NCBI GenBank assembly: GCA_025450255.1
Contig: JANWHV010000253.1
Span: 1 to 5,340, forward strand
Length of the DNA stretch: 5,340 bases
Direction: 5' to 3'
Origin: Chloroflexota bacterium
GTDB lineage: Bacteria > Chloroflexota > UBA5177 > JANWHV01
Each line of letters opens with the position of its first letter. Within the stretch, counting starts at the first letter, position 1. This document shows positions 1 to 5,340 of the stretch, in pieces. Made by a program: the position numbers and the translations under genes. The notes below the pieces were generated by a model that saw only the letters and a program-made list of their open reading frames with translations, was not told the DNA's origin and ran no database searches.

Positions 1-1
1 A

Positions 2-814
2 CTGGCCGGCGTGCCGTCGGTGCTCGCTCGCTCACATGTCATGAGTCTTGTCGTCGCCGACCGCGCTCTGTTCCTGGTTTGCCTGATCTCAACACTTGCC
101 GCCACGGTACTGCTGCTGCCAGTCGTAGACTCACACGACGTAGAGAAACGCCGTGCAACGGGCGTTCACACGGCCCCTCGCGCTCGACAGCGCATACCCT
201 TCACGCTAACCTGGCGATTGGCGGTGTTCTTTACCCTGCAGGGCGCCGGCCTTGGCCTCGTCGTGCAGCTTTTACCCTTGTGGTTCGCGCTCCGCTTCGA
301 CACTACCGCCGCGTCAATCGCGCCCTGGTTTTCCGCCGCTCAATTCGTCGGCTTCCCGTTCCTCCTCATCGTGCCCTGGCTGGCGCGGCGCATAGGCGTG
401 GCGCGCGTAATCGTGCTCGTTGCCCTGTCGAGCACGTTGCTGCTGGCGGGCGTGCCGCTCATGCCGGCCTTGCCCCTTGCCGCGATGTTTTATATTGCGC
501 GTTCAGGCCTTGTGTCCATGCAGTGGCCTGCCCAACATTCGTTCCTGCAGGGCGCCGTCGAGCCTCGGCTCCGCGCCACGGTGACCAGCATCACGCTCGG
601 CTGCTGGAGTACCGCCAATGCCGTGATGCCGCTGCTGTCCGGTTATTTGTTCGACCGCGGCCTGTTATCGTTGCCGCTTTTTCTCGGCACCGGCTGCTAT
701 GCGGCGGGCGCGCTTTGGTTCGCTTTCGCGCTTCGCCGCATTCCGCTACCCGAAGAGCGACTGGATTATATGCCTCTGGAAGTGGCCGAGCACATGGTGG
801 CGCCCGCGACCTGA
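2..814 (+). CDS. MFS transporter, C-terminal half (5' end outside window)
   Basis: This is an inner-membrane secondary transporter of the major facilitator superfamily, substrate unknown. The frame is open to the left edge, so the start lies upstream and about 270 C-terminal residues are visible. What is seen: one hydrophobic helix (about window codons 20-40, read as TM6), a basic, polar loop of about 30 residues typical of the central cytoplasmic loop, then about six hydrophobic segments (TM7-TM12). Family-like marks are LARRIGVARV in the loop after TM8, resembling the degenerate repeat of MFS motif A, and GYLFDRG near the TM11 end. It ends in a short polar tail at a TGA. The GTG at 11 and the later ATGs are internal codons, not starts. 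No hairpin terminator is seen after it. It is co-directional with the ABC operon but 464 bases away, so it is probably a separate unit. The MFS assignment is firm; the substrate is not. Confidence 0.85.
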   Translation: MAGVPSVLARSHVMSLVVADRALFLVCLISTLAATVLLLPVVDSHDVEKRRATGVHTAPRARQRIPFTLTWRLAVFFTLQGAGLGLVVQLLPLWFALRFDTTAASIAPWFSAAQFVGFPFLLIVPWLARRIGVARVIVLVALSSTLLLAGVPLMPALPLAAMFYIARSGLVSMQWPAQHSFLQGAVEPRLRATVTSITLGCWSTANAVMPLLSGYLFDRGLLSLPLFLGTGCYAAGALWFAFALRRIPLPEERLDYMPLEVAEHMVAPAT

Positions 815-962
815 CTCCGCGTGTCACGGTCTAACGGACTAATCGCGCCAGGATTTGACCCAGCAGGATCTGTCGCGTCCGCGTCCGTGCGTTCCGGACT
901 GGGGTGTTCGCGGTCCGTGCTCGTTACTCAAGCCGGCGGATCGTTTGCGCCGCTCAACTAAA

Positions 963-991
963 TTGACGGTGCAATGGCTCTATGCTAGAGT
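963..991 (+). promoter_or_regulatory. Possible sigma70 promoter (TTGACG -17- TAGAGT, extended -10)
   Basis: The -35 hexamer TTGACG (963-968) matches 5 of 6 consensus bases. After 17 bases comes TAGAGT (986-991), which matches 4 of 6, preceded by TGC (983-985), which fits the TGn extended -10 element. Transcription would begin near 998, giving a leader of about 280 bases to the ATG at 1279. It lies in the A+T-rich part of the gap upstream of the ABC operon. The match is good for a G+C-rich genome but rests on motif reading only. A competing promoter is suggested further downstream. Confidence 0.45.
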
Positions 992-997
992 TGCACC
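968..997. promoter_or_regulatory. Perfect 7-bp dyad GGTGCAA-N16-TTGCACC spanning the promoter
   Basis: GGTGCAA (968-974) and TTGCACC (991-997) are exact reverse complements with 16 bases between them. The left arm begins at the last base of the candidate -35 box and the right arm begins at the last base of the candidate -10 box, so a dimeric regulator binding both arms would cover the promoter spacer. The arms sit about two helical turns apart (23 bp start to start). An operator for a dimeric repressor is the simplest reading; a DNA or RNA hairpin with a 16-base loop is less likely. No regulator gene is in the window. Confidence 0.4.
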
Positions 998-1000
998 AAT

Positions 1001-1044
1001 TGATTTAACGTGGGTTTAACACTGCGTTAGGCAAGTCTTAACAT
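1001..1044 (+). promoter_or_regulatory. Four-unit, 11-bp-phased TTTAAC array (likely response-regulator operator)
   Basis: Four hexamers start exactly 11 bases apart: TTTAAC 1004-1009, TTTAAC 1015-1020, GTTAGG 1026-1031 (degenerate) and CTTAAC 1037-1042. In 11-base register, TTA is invariant in all four units, the following AC is present in three of four, and a G lies three bases before each hexamer (1002, 1013, 1024, 1035). Direct repeats of a short box with N5 spacing are the hallmark of OmpR/PhoB-family response regulators, which bind head to tail one per helical turn. The PmrA/QseB type, YTTAAK-N5-YTTAAK, is the closest in sequence. The last unit ends 11 bases before a possible -10 box at 1054-1059, which is activator-like spacing. 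The regulator identity is inferred. Confidence 0.5.
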
Positions 1045-1051
1045 CGCTGCC

Positions 1052-1066
1052 CCTACTATAGGTAGG
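1052..1066. promoter_or_regulatory. Inverted repeat CCTAC-N5-GTAGG with possible -10 box
   Basis: CCTAC (1052-1056) and GTAGG (1062-1066) are exact reverse complements around a 5-base centre, TATAG. Within it, TACTAT (1054-1059) or TATAGG (1057-1062) could serve as a -10 box for a promoter that lacks a good -35 and depends on an activator at the adjacent phased array. Transcription would then begin near 1066, giving a leader of about 213 bases. It may instead be a small operator or an mRNA stem. Short motifs such as this occur by chance, so confidence is low. Confidence 0.3.
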
Positions 1067-1262
1067 AGATCGCCGGGCTCCAGGGCAACGTGACGCACAA
1101 GGGCGCTGTGCTCGCGCGGCCGGTGTCGCGAGAAGGGATACGGATATGGTGGGCCCGTAGCACCAGGGCTGGCTTGGAATCGATAGGTACCTCGCACTCG
1201 TCATCATTCGATCGTGGACAAATCATTCGGCGGAGCCTCTTCCGTTCCGCGAAACTTTATCT

Positions 1263-1267
1263 GGAGG
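1263..1267 (+). promoter_or_regulatory. Ribosome binding site of the binding-protein gene
   Basis: GGAGG lies 11 bases before the ATG at 1279. The spacing is slightly long; a second purine run, GAGG (1274-1277), is too close to act. This site, and the Tat signal beginning right after the ATG, fix the start at 1279 instead of the in-frame GTG at 1090. Confidence 0.6.
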
Positions 1268-1278
1268 TTATTCGAGGC

Positions 1279-2763
1279 ATGAGCACCAATCACATCAACC
1301 GGCGCGAGCTGCTGAAACGCGGCGCCATTGGCGGCGTCGGACTCGCCGGCCTTGGCGCGGGTCTTGGCTCATTCGACGTGGGACGCGCCTTCGCGCACGC
1401 TGACGACGCCGCTGCCACCGGCCTCGACCCGATGCTTGTCGCGGCGGCCAAGAAGGATGGCCACCTCAATACGATTACGTTGCCGGTGGACTGGGCCAAC
1501 TACGGCGAGATCATGAACACCTTCCAGAAGCGCTATGGCATCGTGATTGCGGATGCCATTCCTAACGGCAGTTCGGCTCAGGAAATCGCGGCGATCAAGA
1601 ATCTCAAGGGACTGAAACGAGCCCCTGACGTCGTCGATGTTTCGCAGGCGTGGGCCGCTACTGGCGCGAGCAGTGGCCTTTTCGCGCCGTACAAAGTGGC
1701 GACCTGGAGTACCATTCCCAACAGCATGAAAGAGCCCACCGGCCTCTGGTACGGCGACTACTACGGCGTGATTGCATTCATGTCGAACAACAGCACCGTC
1801 AAACAGGCGCCAAAGGACTGGTCGGACCTTACGAGCCCCACGCTAAAGGGTCAGGTGGCCCTGGGCGACGATCCGCGCAAGGCCGGCGAGGCGTTCGCCG
1901 CGGTGTTCGCGGCCTCCTTGGCAAACGGCGGCTCCCTGGACAACATTGAGCCCGGCATCGAGTTCTTCTCCAAGCTGAAGAAGTCGGGGAACTTTATCCT
2001 GAGTCAGGCATTGAACGCGAACTTCGCCAAAGGCGAGATGGGCGTGGCAATCCGCTGGGATTATTTGCTTCTCGCGGCCCGCGACGGATTCAAGAACAAT
2101 CCGTCCGTAAGCGTGAATATTCCGTTGCACGGTCGTTATGCCGGTCCGTATTTCCAGGCAATCAGCAAGTTCGCGCCGTATCCCAACGCCGCGAAGTTGT
2201 GGCAGGAATTTCTCTATAGTGATGAAGGGCAATTGCTCTTCTTGAAGGGCTACACGCACCCGGCTCGCTATGCGGATCTGGCGAAGCGCAAGATGATTCC
2301 AGCAGCGCTCGCCTCCAAGCTTCCATCCGCCGATCAGTACGCGGGCATCAAGTTCGCTACCCTGGCGCAGATCAACAACGCGCAAAAGGTGCTGCAGGCC
2401 CAATGGGGCCCGAAAGTCCGCGGCCACTCGGCGCTACGATCTAGACGTCTGGGAACGGGCCGGCACATGACGCCGGCCCGTTCCCACAGTTGCAAAGGCC
2501 CCTCCGCGCGACTTCACCCTTGGAGATGGAATGGCGACGGTTGCCGACGAATCAACGCTTTCCCACCCGGGCGCGGCCAGCTTAGTGCCCCTGCCGGCGG
2601 CAGGAGGCGCGCGACGAAGGCTCGTTCTCCTGTGTCTTCCCCTTGCGCCTTTCTTTCTCTTTGTCATCATCTTTCTTTTGCTGCCGACGGTCTGGCTCGT
2701 GGTAGGCGCGTTTCAGAACACGGCGGGATCTTTCACCACCGACAACATGCGATCACTGACTAG
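1279..2763 (+). CDS. Tat-exported ABC transporter solute-binding protein; 3' end probably frameshifted
   Basis: This is the periplasmic binding component of the importer encoded downstream, of the extracellular solute-binding (PotD/AfuA-like) fold. The N-terminus has a clear twin-arginine signal: N7-R8-R9-E-L-L-K13, then a Gly/Ala/Leu-rich core (residues 15-30) and an AFA cleavage site near residue 39. The mature domain runs to about residue 379. It includes a WYGDYYGV stretch, DW..L..P.LKGQVAL after it, and the late PYPNAAKLWQEFLYSDEGQLLF block typical of the family, ending ...VLQAQWGPKV, where relatives normally stop within a few residues. Here the frame continues for about 115 more residues that are rich in Arg, Ser and Pro, read straight through a 15-bp hairpin, and overlap the permease gene by 233 bases. 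A stop in the -1 frame (TAG 2442-2444), six bases before the hairpin, is the likely original end. A one-base indel near 2416-2430 (mutation or sequencing error) explains this best. The domain itself is intact, so function may be kept. The substrate is unknown: polyamine, iron chelate or aminophosphonate are possible. Confidence 0.85.
   Translation: MSTNHINRRELLKRGAIGGVGLAGLGAGLGSFDVGRAFAHADDAAATGLDPMLVAAAKKDGHLNTITLPVDWANYGEIMNTFQKRYGIVIADAIPNGSSAQEIAAIKNLKGLKRAPDVVDVSQAWAATGASSGLFAPYKVATWSTIPNSMKEPTGLWYGDYYGVIAFMSNNSTVKQAPKDWSDLTSPTLKGQVALGDDPRKAGEAFAAVFAASLANGGSLDNIEPGIEFFSKLKKSGNFILSQALNANFAKGEMGVAIRWDYLLLAARDGFKNNPSVSVNIPLHGRYAGPYFQAISKFAPYPNAAKLWQEFLYSDEGQLLFLKGYTHPARYADLAKRKMIPAALASKLPSADQYAGIKFATLAQINNAQKVLQAQWGPKVRGHSALRSRRLGTGRHMTPARSHSCKGPSARLHPWRWNGDGCRRINAFPPGRGQLSAPAGGRRRATKARSPVSSPCAFLSLCHHLSFAADGLARGRRVSEHGGIFHHRQHAITD
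2450..2486 (+). terminator. Intercistronic 15-bp perfect hairpin (attenuator or mRNA stabiliser)
   Basis: TGGGAACGGGCCGGC (2450-2464) pairs perfectly with 2472-2486 around the 7-base loop ACATGAC. The stem is very G+C-rich and should be very stable. No T-run follows (CAGTTGC comes next), so it is not a standard intrinsic terminator. In many binding-protein importer operons a stem-loop between the binding-protein and permease genes protects the upstream mRNA end and lowers expression of the membrane genes. The location fits that role exactly: it lies after the expected end of the binding protein and 44 bases before the permease ATG. Partial termination, possibly Rho-assisted, is the alternative. 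Confidence 0.75.
2522..2525 (+). promoter_or_regulatory. Ribosome binding site of the first permease gene
   Basis: GGAG lies five bases before the ATG at 2531. It gives the permease its own translation start downstream of the hairpin, which supports 2531 as the real start and argues that the binding-protein frame running across it is not natural. Confidence 0.6.
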
Positions 2764-3457
2764 CGGCGATAATCTCGACGCATACAAAACAAGCATTGAG
2801 CTTAGCGTGACTACCGCGCTTACCGGCGCGATTTTTGGTTTCTTCGTGGCCTATGCCATGGTGCAGGAGGGCGCGCCGGGCTGGATCCGCGCGCTGCTCT
2901 CCACGTTCGCGGGCGTTGCTACGAACTTCGCCGGCATTCCTCTAGCCTTCGCGTTCGTGGCTACGCTCGGCACCACCGGTGTCGTCACCGTGTTCCTCAA
3001 CGGCCACGGCGTGCACATTTATCAGAGCGGCTTCACCGTGTACTCGTTCGGCGGCCTTGTAATGGTGTACACCTATTTTCAGATGCCGCTCATGTTGCTG
3101 GTTATCAGTCCGGCGCTTGACGGCCTGCGGCGAGAGTGGCGCGAAGCGGCGACCAGCCTTGGCGCGAGCAAGAGCCAGTTTTGGCGCTGGGTTGGCCTGC
3201 CGATTCTCTGGCCGTCTCTACTTGGCGCCTTCGTGCTCTTGTTTGGCAGCGCGTTCTCGGCCTACGCGACAACCGTGGCTCTCGTCGGCTCACAAATTAA
3301 CCTGGTGCCAATACGCATCGGAAGCATACTCTCCGGCGATTTCGCGGCGGACCCAAATCAAGCGAATGCGCTAGCCGTCGGCATGATCGTCATCATCGCC
3401 GCTGTTATGGTTGTGTACGCCGTGCTGCAGCGTAGAACGAGCCGGTGGCTGCGGTGA
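2531..3457 (+). CDS. ABC importer permease, first subunit (PotB-like)
   Basis: This is an inner-membrane channel subunit of 308 residues, the usual size for PotB/CysT-type binding-protein-dependent permeases. A polar N-terminal tail of about 30 residues ends in R28-R30. TM1 follows (31-60), and further hydrophobic segments lie near 89-111, 118-150, 165-192, 225-250 and 280-300, giving six in all. The cytoplasmic EAA loop that docks on the ATPase is clear: E205-A-A-T-S-L-G211, then V221-G-L-P224, with hydrophobic residues as expected. It follows the hairpin with its own ribosome site, and its stop codon overlaps the start of the second permease. It should pair with that protein to form a heterodimeric channel. 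The permease role is firm; the substrate is not determined by this sequence. Confidence 0.93.
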   Translation: MATVADESTLSHPGAASLVPLPAAGGARRRLVLLCLPLAPFFLFVIIFLLLPTVWLVVGAFQNTAGSFTTDNMRSLTSGDNLDAYKTSIELSVTTALTGAIFGFFVAYAMVQEGAPGWIRALLSTFAGVATNFAGIPLAFAFVATLGTTGVVTVFLNGHGVHIYQSGFTVYSFGGLVMVYTYFQMPLMLLVISPALDGLRREWREAATSLGASKSQFWRWVGLPILWPSLLGAFVLLFGSAFSAYATTVALVGSQINLVPIRIGSILSGDFAADPNQANALAVGMIVIIAAVMVVYAVLQRRTSRWLR

Positions 3458-4308
3458 AGCGCCTCCCGCTGAGCCCCTGGAACATATTCTGGCTCGTATT
3501 GGCCACCGTCTACTTCCTGCTCCCGTTATACGGGACGGCTGAATTCAGCTTGGAAACCGGTGCGGGTAAATATGGCTTCGACGCATACCATCACGTCATA
3601 CAGGACACGAGCCTCCAGGAGATTGATTTCAAGGACACCTTCCCGCTCTCGCTCAAACTTGCGGTGGCCACGGTCTTGATGAGCACGCTGCTGATGGTGC
3701 CGACCGTATACTGGGTCAATCTTAAATTGCCGCGCGTGCGTCAAGCTCTGGACTTCATTTCCGTGCTTCCGCTCGTCGTGCCGCCGATAACCCTGGCGGT
3801 AGGCATCCTTCAACTTTTTCAGGCGGGCAGTCAACGGACATCAGGGCTAGCCGGTGTGTTCGTCGGCAATCCGTCGGCCTGGTTGCTATCGGGTCCGCAA
3901 GTTCTGGCGCTAGCCTACGTTATACTTGCCTTGCCGTTTACCTATCGCTCACTCGACGCCGGCATGCGCGCAATCGATCTCAAGACATTAAATGAAGCGG
4001 GTCAGAGCCTGGGGGCGAGTTGGTACACCGTGCTTTGGGCCGTCATACTGCCGAACCTGAGATTCGCTATCCTGTCCTCGGCTTTTCTTGCCGTCACTCT
4101 GGTGATGGGCGAGTATACAATGGCCAGCATCATGCTGTTTAATACCTTTCCAACCTTCATGTTTACTGTTACCACCGGCGGAGAGGCTCATCAGGGAGCC
4201 GCACTCGCGATAATCAGCCTCCTGCTTACCTGGGTGGCGTTGCTTGGAATCCTGCTGGTCGGCCGCGGTTCTGGACGCCGCACTACAACGGTTGCGGGAG
4301 CGAGGTAA
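3454..4308 (+). CDS. ABC importer permease, second subunit (PotC-like)
   Basis: This is the second inner-membrane channel subunit, 284 residues if it starts at GTG 3454. That start shares the bases GTGA with the stop of the first permease, a classic 4-base overlap for translational coupling. The alternative GTG at 3445 would add three residues and has no better ribosome site. Hydrophobic segments lie near 10-28, 65-88, 98-120, 142-165, 203-226 and 254-275. The EAA loop reads E181-A-G-Q-S-L-G187 and ends I198-L-P200, so the second Ala is replaced by Gly, a common variant. The LPLVVPP stretch at 105-111 resembles PotC/PhnV-type permeases. It ends in a basic tail, four bases before the ATPase start. 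The permease role is clear. Confidence 0.92.
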   Translation: MKRLPLSPWNIFWLVLATVYFLLPLYGTAEFSLETGAGKYGFDAYHHVIQDTSLQEIDFKDTFPLSLKLAVATVLMSTLLMVPTVYWVNLKLPRVRQALDFISVLPLVVPPITLAVGILQLFQAGSQRTSGLAGVFVGNPSAWLLSGPQVLALAYVILALPFTYRSLDAGMRAIDLKTLNEAGQSLGASWYTVLWAVILPNLRFAILSSAFLAVTLVMGEYTMASIMLFNTFPTFMFTVTTGGEAHQGAALAIISLLLTWVALLGILLVGRGSGRRTTTVAGAR

Positions 4309-4312
4309 ATCG

Positions 4313-5340
4313 ATGGCCGTACTCGAACTGCAGGGGCTACGCAAGCAATTCGGCGAGGTTGTCGCGTTGCAGAGTCTTGACCTGAGCATCTCCGCCGGAG
4401 AATTCGTAACGTTTCTCGGCCCGAGCGGCTGCGGCAAGACCACCGCGCTACGTATCGTCGCCGGGTTCGAATACCCAGACGTTGGCCGCGTGCTCGTTGG
4501 CGGCAAGGACCTTACCAGGACGGCGGCGAACCGGCGCGATATGGGTATGGTGTTCCAGGCATATAGCCTGTTCCCTAATCTTTCGGCACGTGATAACGTA
4601 GCCTTCGGTCTGCGGGTACGGCGCGCCTCGCGCGCGGACCGCTTGAAGCGCGCGGCTGAATTGCTCGAACTGGTCGGACTGAGTGCCGCCGCCAATCGCT
4701 TCCCTCACCAGCTCTCGGGTGGACAACAGCAGCGCGTGGCGCTGGCGCGGGCTTTAGCCATTCAGCCGAGCGTCCTGCTGCTGGACGAGCCACTCTCCGC
4801 TCTCGACGCCAAAGTCCGCGTACAATTGCGCGAGGAAATACGAAGGATTCAGACCCAGCTTGGCATCACGACCTTATTCGTGACCCACGATCAGGAGGAG
4901 GCACTCTCGATTTCGGATCGCGTCGTGGTGCTCTCCCAGGGTCGTATCGAGCAGGTCGGCACGCCGACCGAGATTTACGGTGACCCCCGCACCGTTTTTG
5001 TCGCCCAGTTCGTGGGAACCATGAATCGAATCGAGGGCACGGTCTCGCCCGGCAACGCGGGTACCGTCGATTGTGCGGGGGCGGTGCTGCGTGTGGATGC
5101 CGCTCGGGAACACCGTGCGGGCGATCGAGTGCTGGTTCTTATCCGCCCTGAGGCCGTTACCATCGCCGCGCCAGGCGCGGTGGACGATCAGGCTGAGGCA
5201 ATGCTCCGCGGCGGGGTCATTTCACGCATCTTCCTCGGCGCGACAACGCGTTTGACCGTGCAGTGCAGCGTCGGCGAAGTCAAGGTTGACATCGGTAGCC
5301 TCCGTGCCTTGCAGGTGCCCGATCGCGAGGAAATCGCGCT
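4313..5340 (+). CDS. ABC importer ATPase (PotA-like), 3' end outside window
   Basis: This is the cytoplasmic ATP-hydrolysing subunit that powers the importer. It starts at ATG 4313, four bases after the second permease, with GAGG (4302-4305) seven bases upstream. The frame is open to the right edge, with 342 residues visible. All nucleotide-binding motifs are intact: Walker A G36-P-S-G-C-G-K-T43, Q-loop Q82, signature L134-S-G-G-Q138, Walker B V154-L-L-L-D-E159, D-loop S162-A-L-D165 and the switch histidine H192 in THDQEEA. After FVG(T)MN (233-238) comes a C-terminal TOBE-type regulatory domain with I277-R-P-E280, as in PotA, FbpC and related importers. Family members are usually 340-380 residues, so only a short tail is missing. 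Iron, polyamine and aminophosphonate importers all use this type, so the substrate stays open. Confidence 0.95.
   Translation, partial: MAVLELQGLRKQFGEVVALQSLDLSISAGEFVTFLGPSGCGKTTALRIVAGFEYPDVGRVLVGGKDLTRTAANRRDMGMVFQAYSLFPNLSARDNVAFGLRVRRASRADRLKRAAELLELVGLSAAANRFPHQLSGGQQQRVALARALAIQPSVLLLDEPLSALDAKVRVQLREEIRRIQTQLGITTLFVTHDQEEALSISDRVVVLSQGRIEQVGTPTEIYGDPRTVFVAQFVGTMNRIEGTVSPGNAGTVDCAGAVLRVDAAREHRAGDRVLVLIRPEAVTIAAPGAVDDQAEAMLRGGVISRIFLGATTRLTVQCSVGEVKVDIGSLRALQVPDREEIA

Larger units (their letters stand above)
815..1278. other. 464-base non-coding regulatory and leader region
   Basis: No convincing gene is seen on either strand here. The left part (815-955) is G+C-rich and contains only an 8-bp direct repeat (GTCCGTGC at 883-890 and 913-920). 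The centre (about 958-1066) is clearly richer in A+T and carries the promoter-like sites listed separately. The right part (about 1067-1278) is probably the untranslated leader of the binding-protein mRNA. It contains a weak 6-bp stem, CTCGCG (1111-1116) with CGCGAG (1127-1132), and an 8-bp repeat ATCATTCG (1203-1210 and 1222-1229), neither strong enough to name. An open frame from GTG 1090 runs in phase into the binding protein but has no ribosome site and would bury the signal peptide. Confidence 0.6.

Noticed and set aside
79..834. Long + strand frame overlapping the MFS gene
   Set aside because: It is Arg/Ala/His-rich with no membrane segments, typical of an off-frame reading of a G+C-rich gene; the MFS frame is hydrophobic and family-like.
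855..860. TTGACC as a -35 box just after the MFS gene
   Set aside because: No -10-like hexamer occurs at 15-19 bases downstream; that stretch is G+C-rich.
883..920. GTCCGTGC direct repeat 30 bp apart (883-890, 913-920)
   Set aside because: Only 8 bases, two copies, in G+C-rich sequence; no dyad or phasing supports a function.
1090..1278. In-frame N-terminal extension of the binding protein from GTG 1090
   Set aside because: No ribosome site precedes it, the extension does not resemble a domain, and it would place the Tat motif about 70 residues inside the protein. ATG 1279 has GGAGG upstream and the signal directly after it.
1843..2427. 194-codon antisense frame within the binding-protein gene
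   Set aside because: It lies wholly opposite a well-supported gene, has no ribosome site I can see, and no recognisable domain.
2450..2486. Standard Rho-independent terminator ending the operon after the binding protein
   Set aside because: The stem is strong but no T-run follows, and the permease genes downstream have no promoter of their own that I can see, so complete termination is unlikely.
2445..2763. The extended binding-protein tail as a genuine overlapping gene or fused domain
   Set aside because: Its composition is that of an out-of-frame translation, it crosses both hairpin arms, and it overlaps the permease N-terminus and TM1, which are clearly coding in their own frame.
3988..4695. 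235-codon antisense frame across the permease/ATPase junction
   Set aside because: Low-complexity Ser/Arg/Pro composition opposite conserved EAA-loop and Walker A coding sequence; a shadow frame.
1..5340. CRISPR array, tRNA/rRNA gene, insertion sequence or phage attachment site
   Set aside because: No regularly spaced long repeats, no tRNA- or rRNA-like sequence, no transposase and no terminal inverted repeats were seen.

Overview
The window is about 60% G+C, dense with genes, and has every recognised gene on the + strand. A twin-arginine-exported solute-binding protein followed by two PotB/PotC-like permeases and a PotA-like ATPase is typical of Proteobacteria. Base composition and protein style suggest Burkholderiales (Burkholderia, Paraburkholderia or Caballeronia), but this is inference; no taxonomic marker is present.

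Layout: (1) 2-814 is the C-terminal half of a major facilitator superfamily (MFS) transporter whose start lies off the left edge. (2) 815-1278 is a 464-base non-coding stretch holding the regulatory region of the operon: a possible sigma70 promoter embedded in a perfect 7-bp dyad (963-997), an exactly 11-bp-phased array of four TTTAAC-like hexamers (1001-1044), and a possible -10 box inside a small inverted repeat (1052-1066). (3) 1279-2763 encodes the Tat-exported periplasmic solute-binding protein; its reading frame runs past the expected C-terminus into the next gene, which looks like a frameshift near 2416-2430. (4) 2450-2486 is a perfect 15-bp intercistronic hairpin. (5) 2531-3457 and 3454-4308 encode two membrane permeases joined by a GTGA overlap. 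(6) 4313 to the right edge encodes the ATPase, complete except for its last residues.

Together the last four genes form one binding-protein-dependent ABC importer operon of the spermidine/putrescine - iron - 2-aminoethylphosphonate superfamily. The binding protein captures the solute in the periplasm, the two permeases form the channel, and the ATPase drives import. The hairpin probably keeps expression of the binding protein above that of the membrane parts. The substrate cannot be fixed from sequence alone. The gene set itself is ordinary. The points worth checking are the phased operator array, the broken or misread 3' end of the binding-protein gene, and the hairpin next to it.
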